Below, piece after piece: positions 44,111 to 51,536 of a stretch of DNA of 64,000 bases. A program made the translations under genes and the position numbers. Each line of letters opens with the position of its first letter. The stretch's first letter is position 1. The notes beneath the pieces are model-generated. The model was not told the origin of the DNA. It made no database searches and saw nothing but the letters and a program-made list of their open reading frames with translations. Source of the stretch: CAZYMF01 sp964648215 (GTDB lineage Bacteria; Desulfobacterota; Binatia; HRBIN30; JACQVA1); NCBI GenBank assembly GCA_964648215.1, contig CAZYMF010000002.1, positions 1 to 64,000 on the forward strand, written 5' to 3'.

Positions 44111-44757
44111 ACGGCGCAGATCGGCCGCGTCCGAGCCATCAGACGGGCTTCTCGTTCGTCGAATTGCTGGTGGCCACCACGGTCGGACTGGTGTTGCTCG
44201 CCAACATCGGCGCCTTCAGCCGTTTTCAGCTCTTCGCCCTGCGCGATCAGGCAACGCAGCTGCAAATCCAAACGGATGCGCGTGCTTTCGTCGACCTGTT
44301 CACGCGCGAGGTGCGGCGAGCGGGCATGAACCCGACGTGCGCCGGCGGCATCTCCGGCATCGTCGAAGCGAGCTCGCGGGCGCTTCACTTCCAAGCCGAT
44401 CTCAACAGCGACGGTGCCATCGACGGCACGGACGAAGACGTAACCTACCGCTACAACCCCGACACCAACACGGCGCAGCGCACGGCCAACGGGACGACGG
44501 ATACCCTGCTCTCGGGGTTGGATCTGACCGGTTCGACCATCCGCTACTTCAATGCGGCGGGAGCCGAGCTGGTGCCTTCTGGCACCGGCCTGAACGCCGC
44601 TCAGCGGGCCGCCGTGGTGCGCGTTCGGCTCGAGCTGGCGATGGCCGGTCGCGGGATCGACCCGCAGAGCCCCTCGCAGCTCCGCGCTCAGGTTGCCAGT
44701 GACGTCGATCTGCGCAACCGCTTCTTCGTCATCTCCATGCCTTGCCCATCGCCGTAG
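44086..44757 (+). CDS. PilW-like minor pilin (cassette 1)
   Basis: 223 residues. Prepilin site QTG21/FSFVELLVATTVG with Glu at +5. The body has the PilW-type ARAFVDLFTREVRRAGMNP segment and a short DLNSDGAIDGTDEDVTYRY stretch resembling a calcium loop. The ATG at 44086 overlaps the PilV-like gene by 25 nt; a GTG at 44107, with a tighter GTGA overlap, is an equally plausible start. Confidence 0.87.
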   Translation: MREHHVRVNGADRPRPSHQTGFSFVELLVATTVGLVLLANIGAFSRFQLFALRDQATQLQIQTDARAFVDLFTREVRRAGMNPTCAGGISGIVEASSRALHFQADLNSDGAIDGTDEDVTYRYNPDTNTAQRTANGTTDTLLSGLDLTGSTIRYFNAAGAELVPSGTGLNAAQRAAVVRVRLELAMAGRGIDPQSPSQLRAQVASDVDLRNRFFVISMPCPSP

Positions 44758-44766
44758 GAGTTGCTC

Positions 44767-45936
44767 ATGCCGCCAGGACGGATACGGTCGCGCGACGAAC
44801 GGGGGTTCGCGCTGATGTCGACCCTACTGTTGCTCTTGCTCCTACTCACCATGGGAGCCGCCGCTCTCTACTACAGCACGCTCGACCTGCGTTCGACCGC
44901 TCACTATGAAACCGGAAACCAGGCTTTCTACGCGGCCGAATCGGGACTCATGCACGCCCTCAGCTCCATCAACCTGGTCGGCGTGGTGAACTTCAAGACT
45001 GACATGGCGGATAGGTGGAGCCAGGTCTACGGCGCGAGCCAGAAGAGCATGCCGGGCTACGCGAACATCCGCTACCAGGTCACGTCCACGGCCAGTGCTA
45101 CGGATCCGGTGAACAGCGGCATCGTCACCGCGGTCGGCCTGTCGCCGCTCGAAGGACGACGCGTGTTGCGGGTGACGCTCACGAAAGGGACCTTCGGCGG
45201 CGCACGCGGGGCCATCTACCTGGCCGCCGACTCGGTTTCGAGCACTTTTCGAGGCAACGCCTTCGCGGTGGACGGCAACAATTACGGCGTCAACGGTAAC
45301 CTTGCCAACGACGGAATCTCCGTTCCGGGCATCTCCACCCGCAATGACTCCGTGACCAACCGTGTGACCGGAAGTCTCAGCAGTCAGCAGATGGACAACG
45401 TTCAAGGGGAGGGGTTCAGTAGCGATCCGCTGAAGCCGAGCGTGCTCACCACCGGCGGTCCCGGGGTCGACGATCTGGACCAGATCGTCTCCAATGTACT
45501 GGGTAACCCGACCACGGTCACCACGGGCCAGAGAAAGTTCAATGGGAATGCAGCATTCGGCTCGGTGAGCAGCCCGCAGATCACGCACATGACCAACAGC
45601 GATGTGCAGCTGAACGGCAATGCGCAGGGCGCGGGTATTCTCGTCGTCGATGGCTCGCTCACCATCAACGGCACGCTCGACTTCGTCGGCTGGATCATCG
45701 TGCGTGGCGACACGGTCATCAACTCCACGGCGAGCACGGACGACGACACGGTCGTTCTCGGCAATGCCACGATCTTGGGGTCGTTGTGGACCGGGCACCT
45801 TACCGTCACGGTTGGCGGCAGTGCGGTCATCGACTACTGCGACAGCTGCTTGCGTCTTGCCGATCAGACCGGCGGCGCCAACGTCGAGAACATCCCGCGA
45901 CCGATGCGGATCGTGAGCTGGCAGGAGGTACTCTAG
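44767..45936 (+). CDS. PilX-like pilus protein with beta-rich C-terminal domain (cassette 1)
   Basis: 389 residues. PilX-type N-terminus (ERG13/FALMSTLLLLLLLLTMGAAALYYS); like PilX it lacks Glu at +5. The following ETGNQAFYAAESGL block is typical. After about residue 145 comes a long Gly/Asn/Ser-rich region suggesting a beta-helix (GILVVDGSLTINGTLDFVGWIIVRG, then TILGSLWTGHLTV), ending in a C-DS-C pair. Probably a pilus tip or adhesive component, which is inference. GGAG at 44757-44760 favours ATG 44767. Confidence 0.88.
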   Translation: MPPGRIRSRDERGFALMSTLLLLLLLLTMGAAALYYSTLDLRSTAHYETGNQAFYAAESGLMHALSSINLVGVVNFKTDMADRWSQVYGASQKSMPGYANIRYQVTSTASATDPVNSGIVTAVGLSPLEGRRVLRVTLTKGTFGGARGAIYLAADSVSSTFRGNAFAVDGNNYGVNGNLANDGISVPGISTRNDSVTNRVTGSLSSQQMDNVQGEGFSSDPLKPSVLTTGGPGVDDLDQIVSNVLGNPTTVTTGQRKFNGNAAFGSVSSPQITHMTNSDVQLNGNAQGAGILVVDGSLTINGTLDFVGWIIVRGDTVINSTASTDDDTVVLGNATILGSLWTGHLTVTVGGSAVIDYCDSCLRLADQTGGANVENIPRPMRIVSWQEVL

Positions 45937-46221
45937 ATGATCTCTCGACTCACGGTCCTCAGCGTTCTCGCCGTGTTGCTGGCCGGTCCGGGACCCGCCT
46001 TCGCCGGAAGCGACATTCCCTATTGGCCCTCCGAGCAGCAACAACGGCTGCGCGAGGTCGAGCACGACCTGCTCGATGTCCAGCGTCAGCTCGCTGCCGC
46101 ACGTCTGAACAACAAAGACGAGAAACAAGTCGAGAAGCTGTCCAAACGCTATAGCGAGATACAGGACGAGCGGGTGAAGCTCATGCGTGCCCTGGGGGAC
46201 TTGCCCGCGGCCAGAAACTAG
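45937..46221 (+). CDS. Small secreted coiled-coil protein (cassette 1), 94 aa
   Basis: Unrecognised. Signal peptide cleaved near GPAFA/GSD; the mature 70 residues are charged and helical (EQQQRLREVEHDLLDVQRQLAAARLNNKDEKQVEKL), ending MRALGDLPAARN. It directly abuts the PilX-like stop, with AGGAGG upstream inside that gene. The same position in cassette 2 holds a similar protein (49325-49603), so it is a real and probably functional partner of the minor pilins. Confidence 0.82.
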   Translation: MISRLTVLSVLAVLLAGPGPAFAGSDIPYWPSEQQQRLREVEHDLLDVQRQLAAARLNNKDEKQVEKLSKRYSEIQDERVKLMRALGDLPAARN

Positions 46222-46620
46222 ACGCGACGTCCCGACGACGACGCGCGGTCGCCCCCGGTCCTCCCGGCGGGCGACGGTCGCCGTGACGAGCGCCAACTCG
46301 TTGGCGCTCCGCTTGCGGAGTGGGGGTCGCCTCCGTCGCCCCCTTTTGCCCAATTGAATACCGGATGGCAACCCGAACGGCTGTAGATCGTATGCGCCTT
46401 TGGTTAATGTTTGTTCCTGGCTGGGCGATTGCGATGTCCTGAGCGGCGGGCGGCATGGTCGGTGTCGCGACTCGATTCCCTCCATATACTGCTGCGCTAG
46501 CCCCCTGCGGAGGATGAGATCGATACCCCGGCCCGCCCGGTTGGGCGGGCGCTCGTGGGGTGGATCTTCCACCGGAGCGGCACGTTCCTGGCTTGTCGCG
46601 GGAGGCAGAGGCGAAAGACG
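46222..46620 (+). promoter_or_regulatory. Region between pilin cassettes: terminator and promoters
   Basis: 399 nt. Hairpins at 46289-46308 and 46309-46318, then GGGGG/CCCCC arms with TTTT (46322-46347), look like the terminator of cassette 1. TGGC (46418-46421) and TTGC (46429-46432) have exact sigma54 spacing (GG-N10-GC). TATACT (46485-46490) is a good sigma70 -10 without a good -35. An 8-bp GC hairpin (46531-46538 with 46543-46550) lies in the leader of cassette 2. Confidence 0.55.
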
Positions 46621-47067
46621 ATGTCGAGCCACTCCGCGATTCTCCGAACCGCAACCGGTTACTCCCTGATCGAACTGCTGGTGGCGGTTTCGCTGTCCGC
46701 CATCGTCATGGGCATGGCCGTGCCCCGCCTGCCGCGGCTCTACGGACAGTACGAGCTTAGCAACGCCGCCCACCAGATTGCGGCGGATCTGGTTCGGGTC
46801 CGCACCAAGGCCATTGGCCAGAGTAGCCGCTATCGAATCGTGTTCAACAGCGCCGGCTATCAGATCCTCGTCGACGACGGAACCAGCTTCGTGGACGACG
46901 GCTCCGTCGTGCCTCTGCCGGCGGGGACCGTCATCCCTTCGCTCCCGGAGCCGCTGACCTTCAGCGCGATCGGCCTGCTGACCAGTGCAGCTACGATCAC
47001 GGTGAGTGCGGCCTCGGCGAGCAAGCAGGTGAGCATCAACGAGCTGGGGCGGGTGACCGTGCAATGA
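46621..47067 (+). CDS. Type IV minor pilin, FimT/GspH-like (cassette 2)
   Basis: 148 residues. Prepilin site ATG13/YSLIELLVAVSLS with Glu at +5. The globular part resembles the cassette 1 copy (ELSNAAHQIAADLVRVRTKAIGQSS against RLTSAANQVAFELSRARMQAIGQNS) and ends NELGRVTVQ. First gene of the second five-gene cassette; stop overlaps the next start. Confidence 0.9.
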   Translation: MSSHSAILRTATGYSLIELLVAVSLSAIVMGMAVPRLPRLYGQYELSNAAHQIAADLVRVRTKAIGQSSRYRIVFNSAGYQILVDDGTSFVDDGSVVPLPAGTVIPSLPEPLTFSAIGLLTSAATITVSAASASKQVSINELGRVTVQ

Positions 47068-47483
47068 CACGAAAGACCGACGCTGCGGGCTTCTCGGTGC
47101 TGGAGGTGCTCGCCGGCATCTCCATCTTCTCCCTGGTGGCGGCCGGCCTTGCGGCGAACAGCATCGCGGCGATCAAATCGAACCGGATCAGCCGAGGGCT
47201 GTCCGTCGCCGCGACGCTGGCGCAGGACAAGCTCGAACAGCTTCGCGCCCTGGATCCGAGCACCAACCCCGCCGATCTCACGGCGGGTTTCCACGCCGAC
47301 CCCAGTAATCCGCTGTCCGCCACGGGGCAGACCGGCGGGCCCTACACGCGGCGATGGACGGTGACCGCGGACACGCCGTCGCTCGGTCTCGCCACGGTCG
47401 TCGTCACCGTGAGCTGGACCGAAGGCGCCACACGCACCGTGCGCATGGTGGGATACTTGTGCTCGTCGCAGGCGTGCGTCTGA
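47064..47483 (+). CDS. PilV-like minor pilin (cassette 2)
   Basis: 139 residues. Prepilin site AAG9/FSVLEVLAGISIF with Glu at +5. Shares LAQDKLEQLRALDPSTNPADLTAG with the cassette 1 copy and also ends with C-x4-C (CSSQACV). Overlaps the FimT-like gene by 4 nt and is one base from the PilW-like start. Confidence 0.9.
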   Translation: MTRKTDAAGFSVLEVLAGISIFSLVAAGLAANSIAAIKSNRISRGLSVAATLAQDKLEQLRALDPSTNPADLTAGFHADPSNPLSATGQTGGPYTRRWTVTADTPSLGLATVVVTVSWTEGATRTVRMVGYLCSSQACV

Positions 47484-47484
47484 A

Positions 47485-48114
47485 ATGACTCGTCTGGCGG
47501 GTAATCAACGGGGTTTCTCGGTGCTCGAGGGGCTGGTGGCTGCGGGCATGCTGGTCACCGTCATGGCGACCATGTTCGCCTTCTACCGCTACCAGATGTT
47601 CAGTCTCGTGGCGCAGAACTCGCAGCTCGATACGCAGCAGGCGGGGCGGGCCGTGCTCGACCTGTTCACGCGCGAGGTGCGTCAGGCGGGCGCCGACCCG
47701 ACCGCGAGCGGCGCGATCGCCGCCATCACCATTGCCAGCCCGACAAAGCTTCAGATCCAGTTCGATCGCAATGGCAACGGCACGATCGACGCCGGCGAGA
47801 CGGTAACCTACAAGTACACCTGTTCGAACGGGTTGTGCACGATGTCGCGCACGGTGAGTGGCGGCAGCGAGATTGCCTTTGCCACCAGCGCGCCGACGGG
47901 CTCGACCAGCGTGTTCAGCTACTTCGATGGCACCGGGACATTGATCGTGCCGGCCGGGTCGGGGAACACGCTCACCGGGGCGCAGCGGACCTCGGTAAGG
48001 CGGGTGAAGATCGCCCTCACCTTGCAGCGCAAGAACCCGGATCCGAGGAGCTCGCTGGTTCTGGCGAGCACCTACGGTGCCAACGTCGACCTGCGAAACC
48101 GCTGGATGCGATGA
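47485..48114 (+). CDS. PilW-like minor pilin (cassette 2)
   Basis: 209 residues. Prepilin site QRG10/FSVLEGLVAAGML with Glu at +5. Shares VLDLFTREVRQAGADP with the cassette 1 copy and has a DRNGNGTIDAGE loop of calcium-binding type. A C-SNGL-C pair follows that loop. Ends GANVDLRNRWMR, parallel to ASDVDLRNRFF in copy 1. Confidence 0.9.
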   Translation: MTRLAGNQRGFSVLEGLVAAGMLVTVMATMFAFYRYQMFSLVAQNSQLDTQQAGRAVLDLFTREVRQAGADPTASGAIAAITIASPTKLQIQFDRNGNGTIDAGETVTYKYTCSNGLCTMSRTVSGGSEIAFATSAPTGSTSVFSYFDGTGTLIVPAGSGNTLTGAQRTSVRRVKIALTLQRKNPDPRSSLVLASTYGANVDLRNRWMR

Positions 48115-49325
48115 CACGGAGGCCCTCGATGCAACCGACCCGCCCGGCTCCGGCACGGAACCAGTCCGGTGCCGCGCTGATGATGACGTTGCTCGTTCTG
48201 CTGGTCTTCCTCACGCTGGGTGCGGGGGCGCTGCTCTTCAGCACCTTGGACCTGCGCGCGGCGGCCAGCGACAACACGGGCCACCAGGCCTTCTTCGTCG
48301 CCGAGGCCGGCGTTCAGCGTGCTCTGAACGCCATCAACACGATCGGAGTGATCGATTTCCAGAGCGACATCGCGAACTGCTGGGGCTCCTGTGCGGGCAC
48401 GCGCGCGCCGGTCTGGGGAAACGATCCGCACGCCATGTGGACGGGTGATCCGAAGCTCGCCTACTCGGTGCAAGTGACCTCCGACCCGGCCGACCCGACC
48501 GGACGCGGCACGATCACCAGTACCGGCGTGGGCGAGGCCAACTCGCGCCGCGTGATCCGGGTCTCCTTGCAGCGCAGCGCGCTCCCCGGCACCCCGGGCG
48601 CCGTGTACGCCGCTTCGGACAACATCTCCCCGCAGTTCAGCGGCAACTCGTTTTTTGTCGACGGCAACGACCACAACCTGTTCGGCAGCCGGGTGGCGGG
48701 AACGGGCGCGAAGCCCGGGATCTCGACGCGCAACGACACCGCTACCAACGACACCGTCAGCGCGCTCAACGGCTCCCAGATGAACAACATCCAGGGGCTC
48801 GGCTACAGTGCGAGCCCGGCCAAGCCCAGCGTCATGACGACCAGCGGGCCCAGCATCGACGACCTGAATCAGATGATCGACGACCTGCTCACCAAGCCGC
48901 ACGTGGACTGGACGAGCAACCGGATCAACGCCGGCGACGCCCTCGGCACCATTGGTAGCCCGCAGATCACCTACCTCACCCAGACCGACGTCACCGTCAA
49001 GGCGACGGCGAACGGCAACGCCTCCGGCGCCGGAATTCTCGTCGCCAACGGCTCGCTCACCATCAACGGCACCTTCGACTTCGTCGGCTGGATCATCGTG
49101 CGCGGCTCGACCACGATCTCGACCACGACCAATTCAGACGGCATGACTCTCGTCGGCACGGCCAACATACTCGGCTCTCTGTGGACCGGCGACTTCAACA
49201 TCAAGATCGGCGGCAATGCCAACGTCCTGTACAGCAGCGCTGCCATGCAGCTGGCCGGCGGCTCGGGGGGAGGAGGCTCCGCCCCGGCTTCCATGATCGT
49301 CACCTCGTACCAGGAGGTATACTGA
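48111..49325 (+). CDS. PilX-like pilus protein with beta-rich C-terminal domain (cassette 2)
   Basis: 404 residues. The PilX-type hydrophobic N-terminus follows QSG20 and lacks Glu at +5. The same TGHQAFFVAEAGV block and beta-rich C-terminal half occur as in cassette 1 (GILVANGSLTINGTFDFVGWIIVRG). It differs by a loop with a Cys pair (NCWGSC, near 90) and by lacking the C-terminal CxxC. ATGA overlap with the PilW-like gene supports the start at 48111; ATG 48129 is an alternative. Confidence 0.88.
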   Translation: MTRRPSMQPTRPAPARNQSGAALMMTLLVLLVFLTLGAGALLFSTLDLRAAASDNTGHQAFFVAEAGVQRALNAINTIGVIDFQSDIANCWGSCAGTRAPVWGNDPHAMWTGDPKLAYSVQVTSDPADPTGRGTITSTGVGEANSRRVIRVSLQRSALPGTPGAVYAASDNISPQFSGNSFFVDGNDHNLFGSRVAGTGAKPGISTRNDTATNDTVSALNGSQMNNIQGLGYSASPAKPSVMTTSGPSIDDLNQMIDDLLTKPHVDWTSNRINAGDALGTIGSPQITYLTQTDVTVKATANGNASGAGILVANGSLTINGTFDFVGWIIVRGSTTISTTTNSDGMTLVGTANILGSLWTGDFNIKIGGNANVLYSSAAMQLAGGSGGGGSAPASMIVTSYQEVY

Positions 49326-49603
49326 TGCTCGGCGAGAGCAGACGAAGAGGACGTGGGAAGAGGGTCCTGGCCGCCGCGATCCTGTTGCTGTTCGCGGCCA
49401 CTCCGGTCCTGGCGGCGGACTACTTCCAGCTGCAGGAGGAAGAGGCCAAGCTGGAGAAGCAGGTGGGCGCCTTGCAGCTCGAGGCGTTCCGCGCCCGCCT
49501 GGCCAAGGACGACCAGAAGGCCAAGGATCTCGGCAAGAAGCTGGAGAAGCTCGAGAAGAGGCGCGTCGAGGTTCTGCAGGGAATGGGGAAGCTGCCCGAG
49601 TAG
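49325..49603 (+). CDS. Small secreted coiled-coil protein (cassette 2), 92 aa
   Basis: Unrecognised. Signal peptide cleaved near PVLA/ADY; the mature part is a Lys/Glu-rich coiled coil (LQEEEAKLEKQVGALQ, KDLGKKLEKLEKRRVEVLQG), ending MGKLPE. Its ATG overlaps the PilX-like stop. It matches the cassette 1 protein in position, size, domain order and C-terminal phrase (ALGDLP against GMGKLP). Confidence 0.82.
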   Translation: MLGESRRRGRGKRVLAAAILLLFAATPVLAADYFQLQEEEAKLEKQVGALQLEAFRARLAKDDQKAKDLGKKLEKLEKRRVEVLQGMGKLPE

Positions 49604-49631
49604 GCAGGTCCGAGAGCGCCGGCGCTCTCGT

Positions 49632-50267
49632 TCAGATGAGTCTCTGCCGCACCGCCAGCGCGACGGCGTTGGCGCGATCGGCGGCGCCGAGCTTCTGAAA
49701 GCAGCGGCGCAACCGCAGCTTCACCGTTTCGACCGATTGGCGCGTGCGCCCGGCGATCTCCTGGTTCGTCAGCCCCTCGGCGGCGAAGCGCAGGACCTCG
49801 ATCTCTTGTGCGGTGAGCTCCGCCGCCGTCCGGTAGGAGTCGCGATCCTGCAGCAGCTTGAGCACGTTGGTCTGCAACGCCGGGTCGATCCAACCCAAGC
49901 CGGCTGCTACCCGGCGGATCGCCTCGATGAGCGAGGCGCTGGGGCTGCTCTTCAGCACGTAGCCATCGGCCCCGCGCCGTAGCGCCTCGCTGACGTACCC
50001 ATGCGAGGCATGCATGGTGCACACCAGAATCCGGGTCGAGTCGACCAGATGCTTGAGCAGGCCGATGAGATCGGCTCCGCGGAGCTGCGGCATCTCGAGG
50101 TCGACCACGGCCACGTCGGGATGAAGACGTTGAATGTTCTCCAACGTCTCGGAAGAGCCTTCGCCTTCGCCGACCACCGACATGTCGTCCTCGAGATTGA
50201 TGATCTGCACGACGGCGTTGCGCACCAACGTGTGATCGTCCACGACGAAGACCCGTGTCGAAGGCAT
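49632..50267 (-). CDS. NarL/FixJ-type response regulator
   Basis: Two-component output protein. 211 residues. The receiver domain (1-120) has the acidic pair D10-D11, phosphoacceptor D56 (AVVDLEMP), Thr in VCTMHAS and Lys in YVLKSSPS. The LuxR-type HTH (about 150-205) reads LTAQEIEVLRFAAEGLTNQEIAGRTRQSVETVKLRLRR. It is convergent with pilin cassette 2. The NarX-class kinase at 53027-55327 is the obvious partner by type, though two genes lie between them. Confidence 0.92.
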   Translation of the reverse strand: MPSTRVFVVDDHTLVRNAVVQIINLEDDMSVVGEGEGSSETLENIQRLHPDVAVVDLEMPQLRGADLIGLLKHLVDSTRILVCTMHASHGYVSEALRRGADGYVLKSSPSASLIEAIRRVAAGLGWIDPALQTNVLKLLQDRDSYRTAAELTAQEIEVLRFAAEGLTNQEIAGRTRQSVETVKLRLRRCFQKLGAADRANAVALAVRQRLI

Positions 50268-50414
50268 GGCTTGCTTTTCTAGCGAGAATCGCCGACGGAG
50301 TCGAGCACGCCGCCGCGCGCGGCTCGCCCACTGCCCTGGTTGCGACGTGCCAACGCACGTGCGCGGCTGGCTTCGGTTGCCGTGGGGCGGTCGCGATGGG
50401 TATAACCTCGTCGC

Positions 50415-51536
50415 ATGAACACATCGCCAGGATCATTCCGAGTCGTCGCCGAGAAGCGCCCGCTGCCCCAGGGGTCGCGGAGCTCCCACGCCTGCGCCCG
50501 GAGCAGGTGGTTGCTGCCGCTGTTGCTCAGCGCTTTTGTGCTGGGCTCCTCTCCGGCGAGCGCTTTCAAATGGCACAGCTGTCCGGCGCCGCCGTTGCCG
50601 GTTTATCCATCGGTCTTGGGCGCAACCAATTCGCCTTTCGTCCACCCCGGCCACGAGCTCCACATCATCCTCAACGAGCAACAGGTGGCCCAGAGCGGCG
50701 GCTTCAGCCTGACGCCCGACGGCAACGAGATCGCGGTGGTGTTTCACTCCCTGTTCGGCAATTCGGTGGCTCTACCGCCGTTCTCCGCCAGCGCCGTGAG
50801 CCCGGCGGTGCTGGTGTTCAACTTTCCCGACGCGGCGACCGAGATCGGCCGGGCACTGGCCGGTCCGGTGGCGATCCGGGTGCACGCCAACGGCAGGCTG
50901 GTAGCCTATATCCATTGGGCGGACCTGGTCGGTCTGCCGGCCACGAACGACATCACCTCTCTCGTCCTGCAGGACGCGGCAGACCAAGTCGTCCACGCCG
51001 CCCTGGGCGCCGACGGGGACGTCTGGATTCCCGCCAGCTTTCAGGGGGAGCCGATGATCATGCCCACCTGCCCCGGTAACTTCATCGTTCCCCAGCCCTT
51101 CTCGATTGCCGGGGCAACCCTGGAGGGGGCATCGCCGACCGGGTTCGAGCCGTTGGCTCACGTCCACGAGATCATCGGCTATCTCGGCGACGTCGTCATC
51201 AACGACACCAGCTTCTACGGCATGCTGTACCCGCAGCGGATCCAACCCGTCCACGAGGTCGGCACGCTCGGCGTGTCCATCTGCCGACTCAACGACGCGA
51301 TGGATCTGGTGCTGCGGCTCAAGGGGCGTCCGGCGTTCATTCGCGCCGCCGACTCACCGTTCCGTGCGGCGGCGCAGAATTCCTCGCCCGTGGCGCTGTA
51401 CTTGATGGCGTCGCGGCAATGTCCGGGGCAGAGCGCCCAGGCGGACCAATCGAGCGCGTACCGTGACAGCTTCGGCAACAACTGCGTCGACGGTCATCCC
51501 AGCGTTCCGCCGGGACTCGTTGGCGCGGGAAAGTAA
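50415..51536 (+). CDS. Secreted hypothetical protein, 373 aa
   Basis: Unrecognised. A long basic N-region and a hydrophobic segment (RWLLPLLLSAFVLGSSPASA) make a signal peptide. The mature part has no transmembrane segments and scattered Cys (about six). Notable phrases are HPGHELHIILNEQQV and HVHEIIGYLGDVVIND. Overall it looks like a beta-rich extracytoplasmic domain. No strong Shine-Dalgarno is present. Its 3' end overlaps convergent lnt by 43 nt. Confidence 0.7.
   Translation: MNTSPGSFRVVAEKRPLPQGSRSSHACARSRWLLPLLLSAFVLGSSPASAFKWHSCPAPPLPVYPSVLGATNSPFVHPGHELHIILNEQQVAQSGGFSLTPDGNEIAVVFHSLFGNSVALPPFSASAVSPAVLVFNFPDAATEIGRALAGPVAIRVHANGRLVAYIHWADLVGLPATNDITSLVLQDAADQVVHAALGADGDVWIPASFQGEPMIMPTCPGNFIVPQPFSIAGATLEGASPTGFEPLAHVHEIIGYLGDVVINDTSFYGMLYPQRIQPVHEVGTLGVSICRLNDAMDLVLRLKGRPAFIRAADSPFRAAAQNSSPVALYLMASRQCPGQSAQADQSSAYRDSFGNNCVDGHPSVPPGLVGAGK

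Noticed and set aside
43016..46620. c-di-GMP riboswitch upstream of either pilin cassette
   Set aside because: I looked for the conserved GEMM core elements in both leaders and did not find them.
46400..46669. Small gene starting at ATG 46514 after GGAGG in the cassette 2 leader
   Set aside because: The product is Arg/Gly-rich and overlaps the FimT-like start; the region reads better as leader RNA with a hairpin.
44842..47070. A 742-codon minus-strand open frame across the pilin cassettes
   Set aside because: Antisense artefact of GC-rich third positions; it crosses several well-supported plus-strand genes and their terminator.
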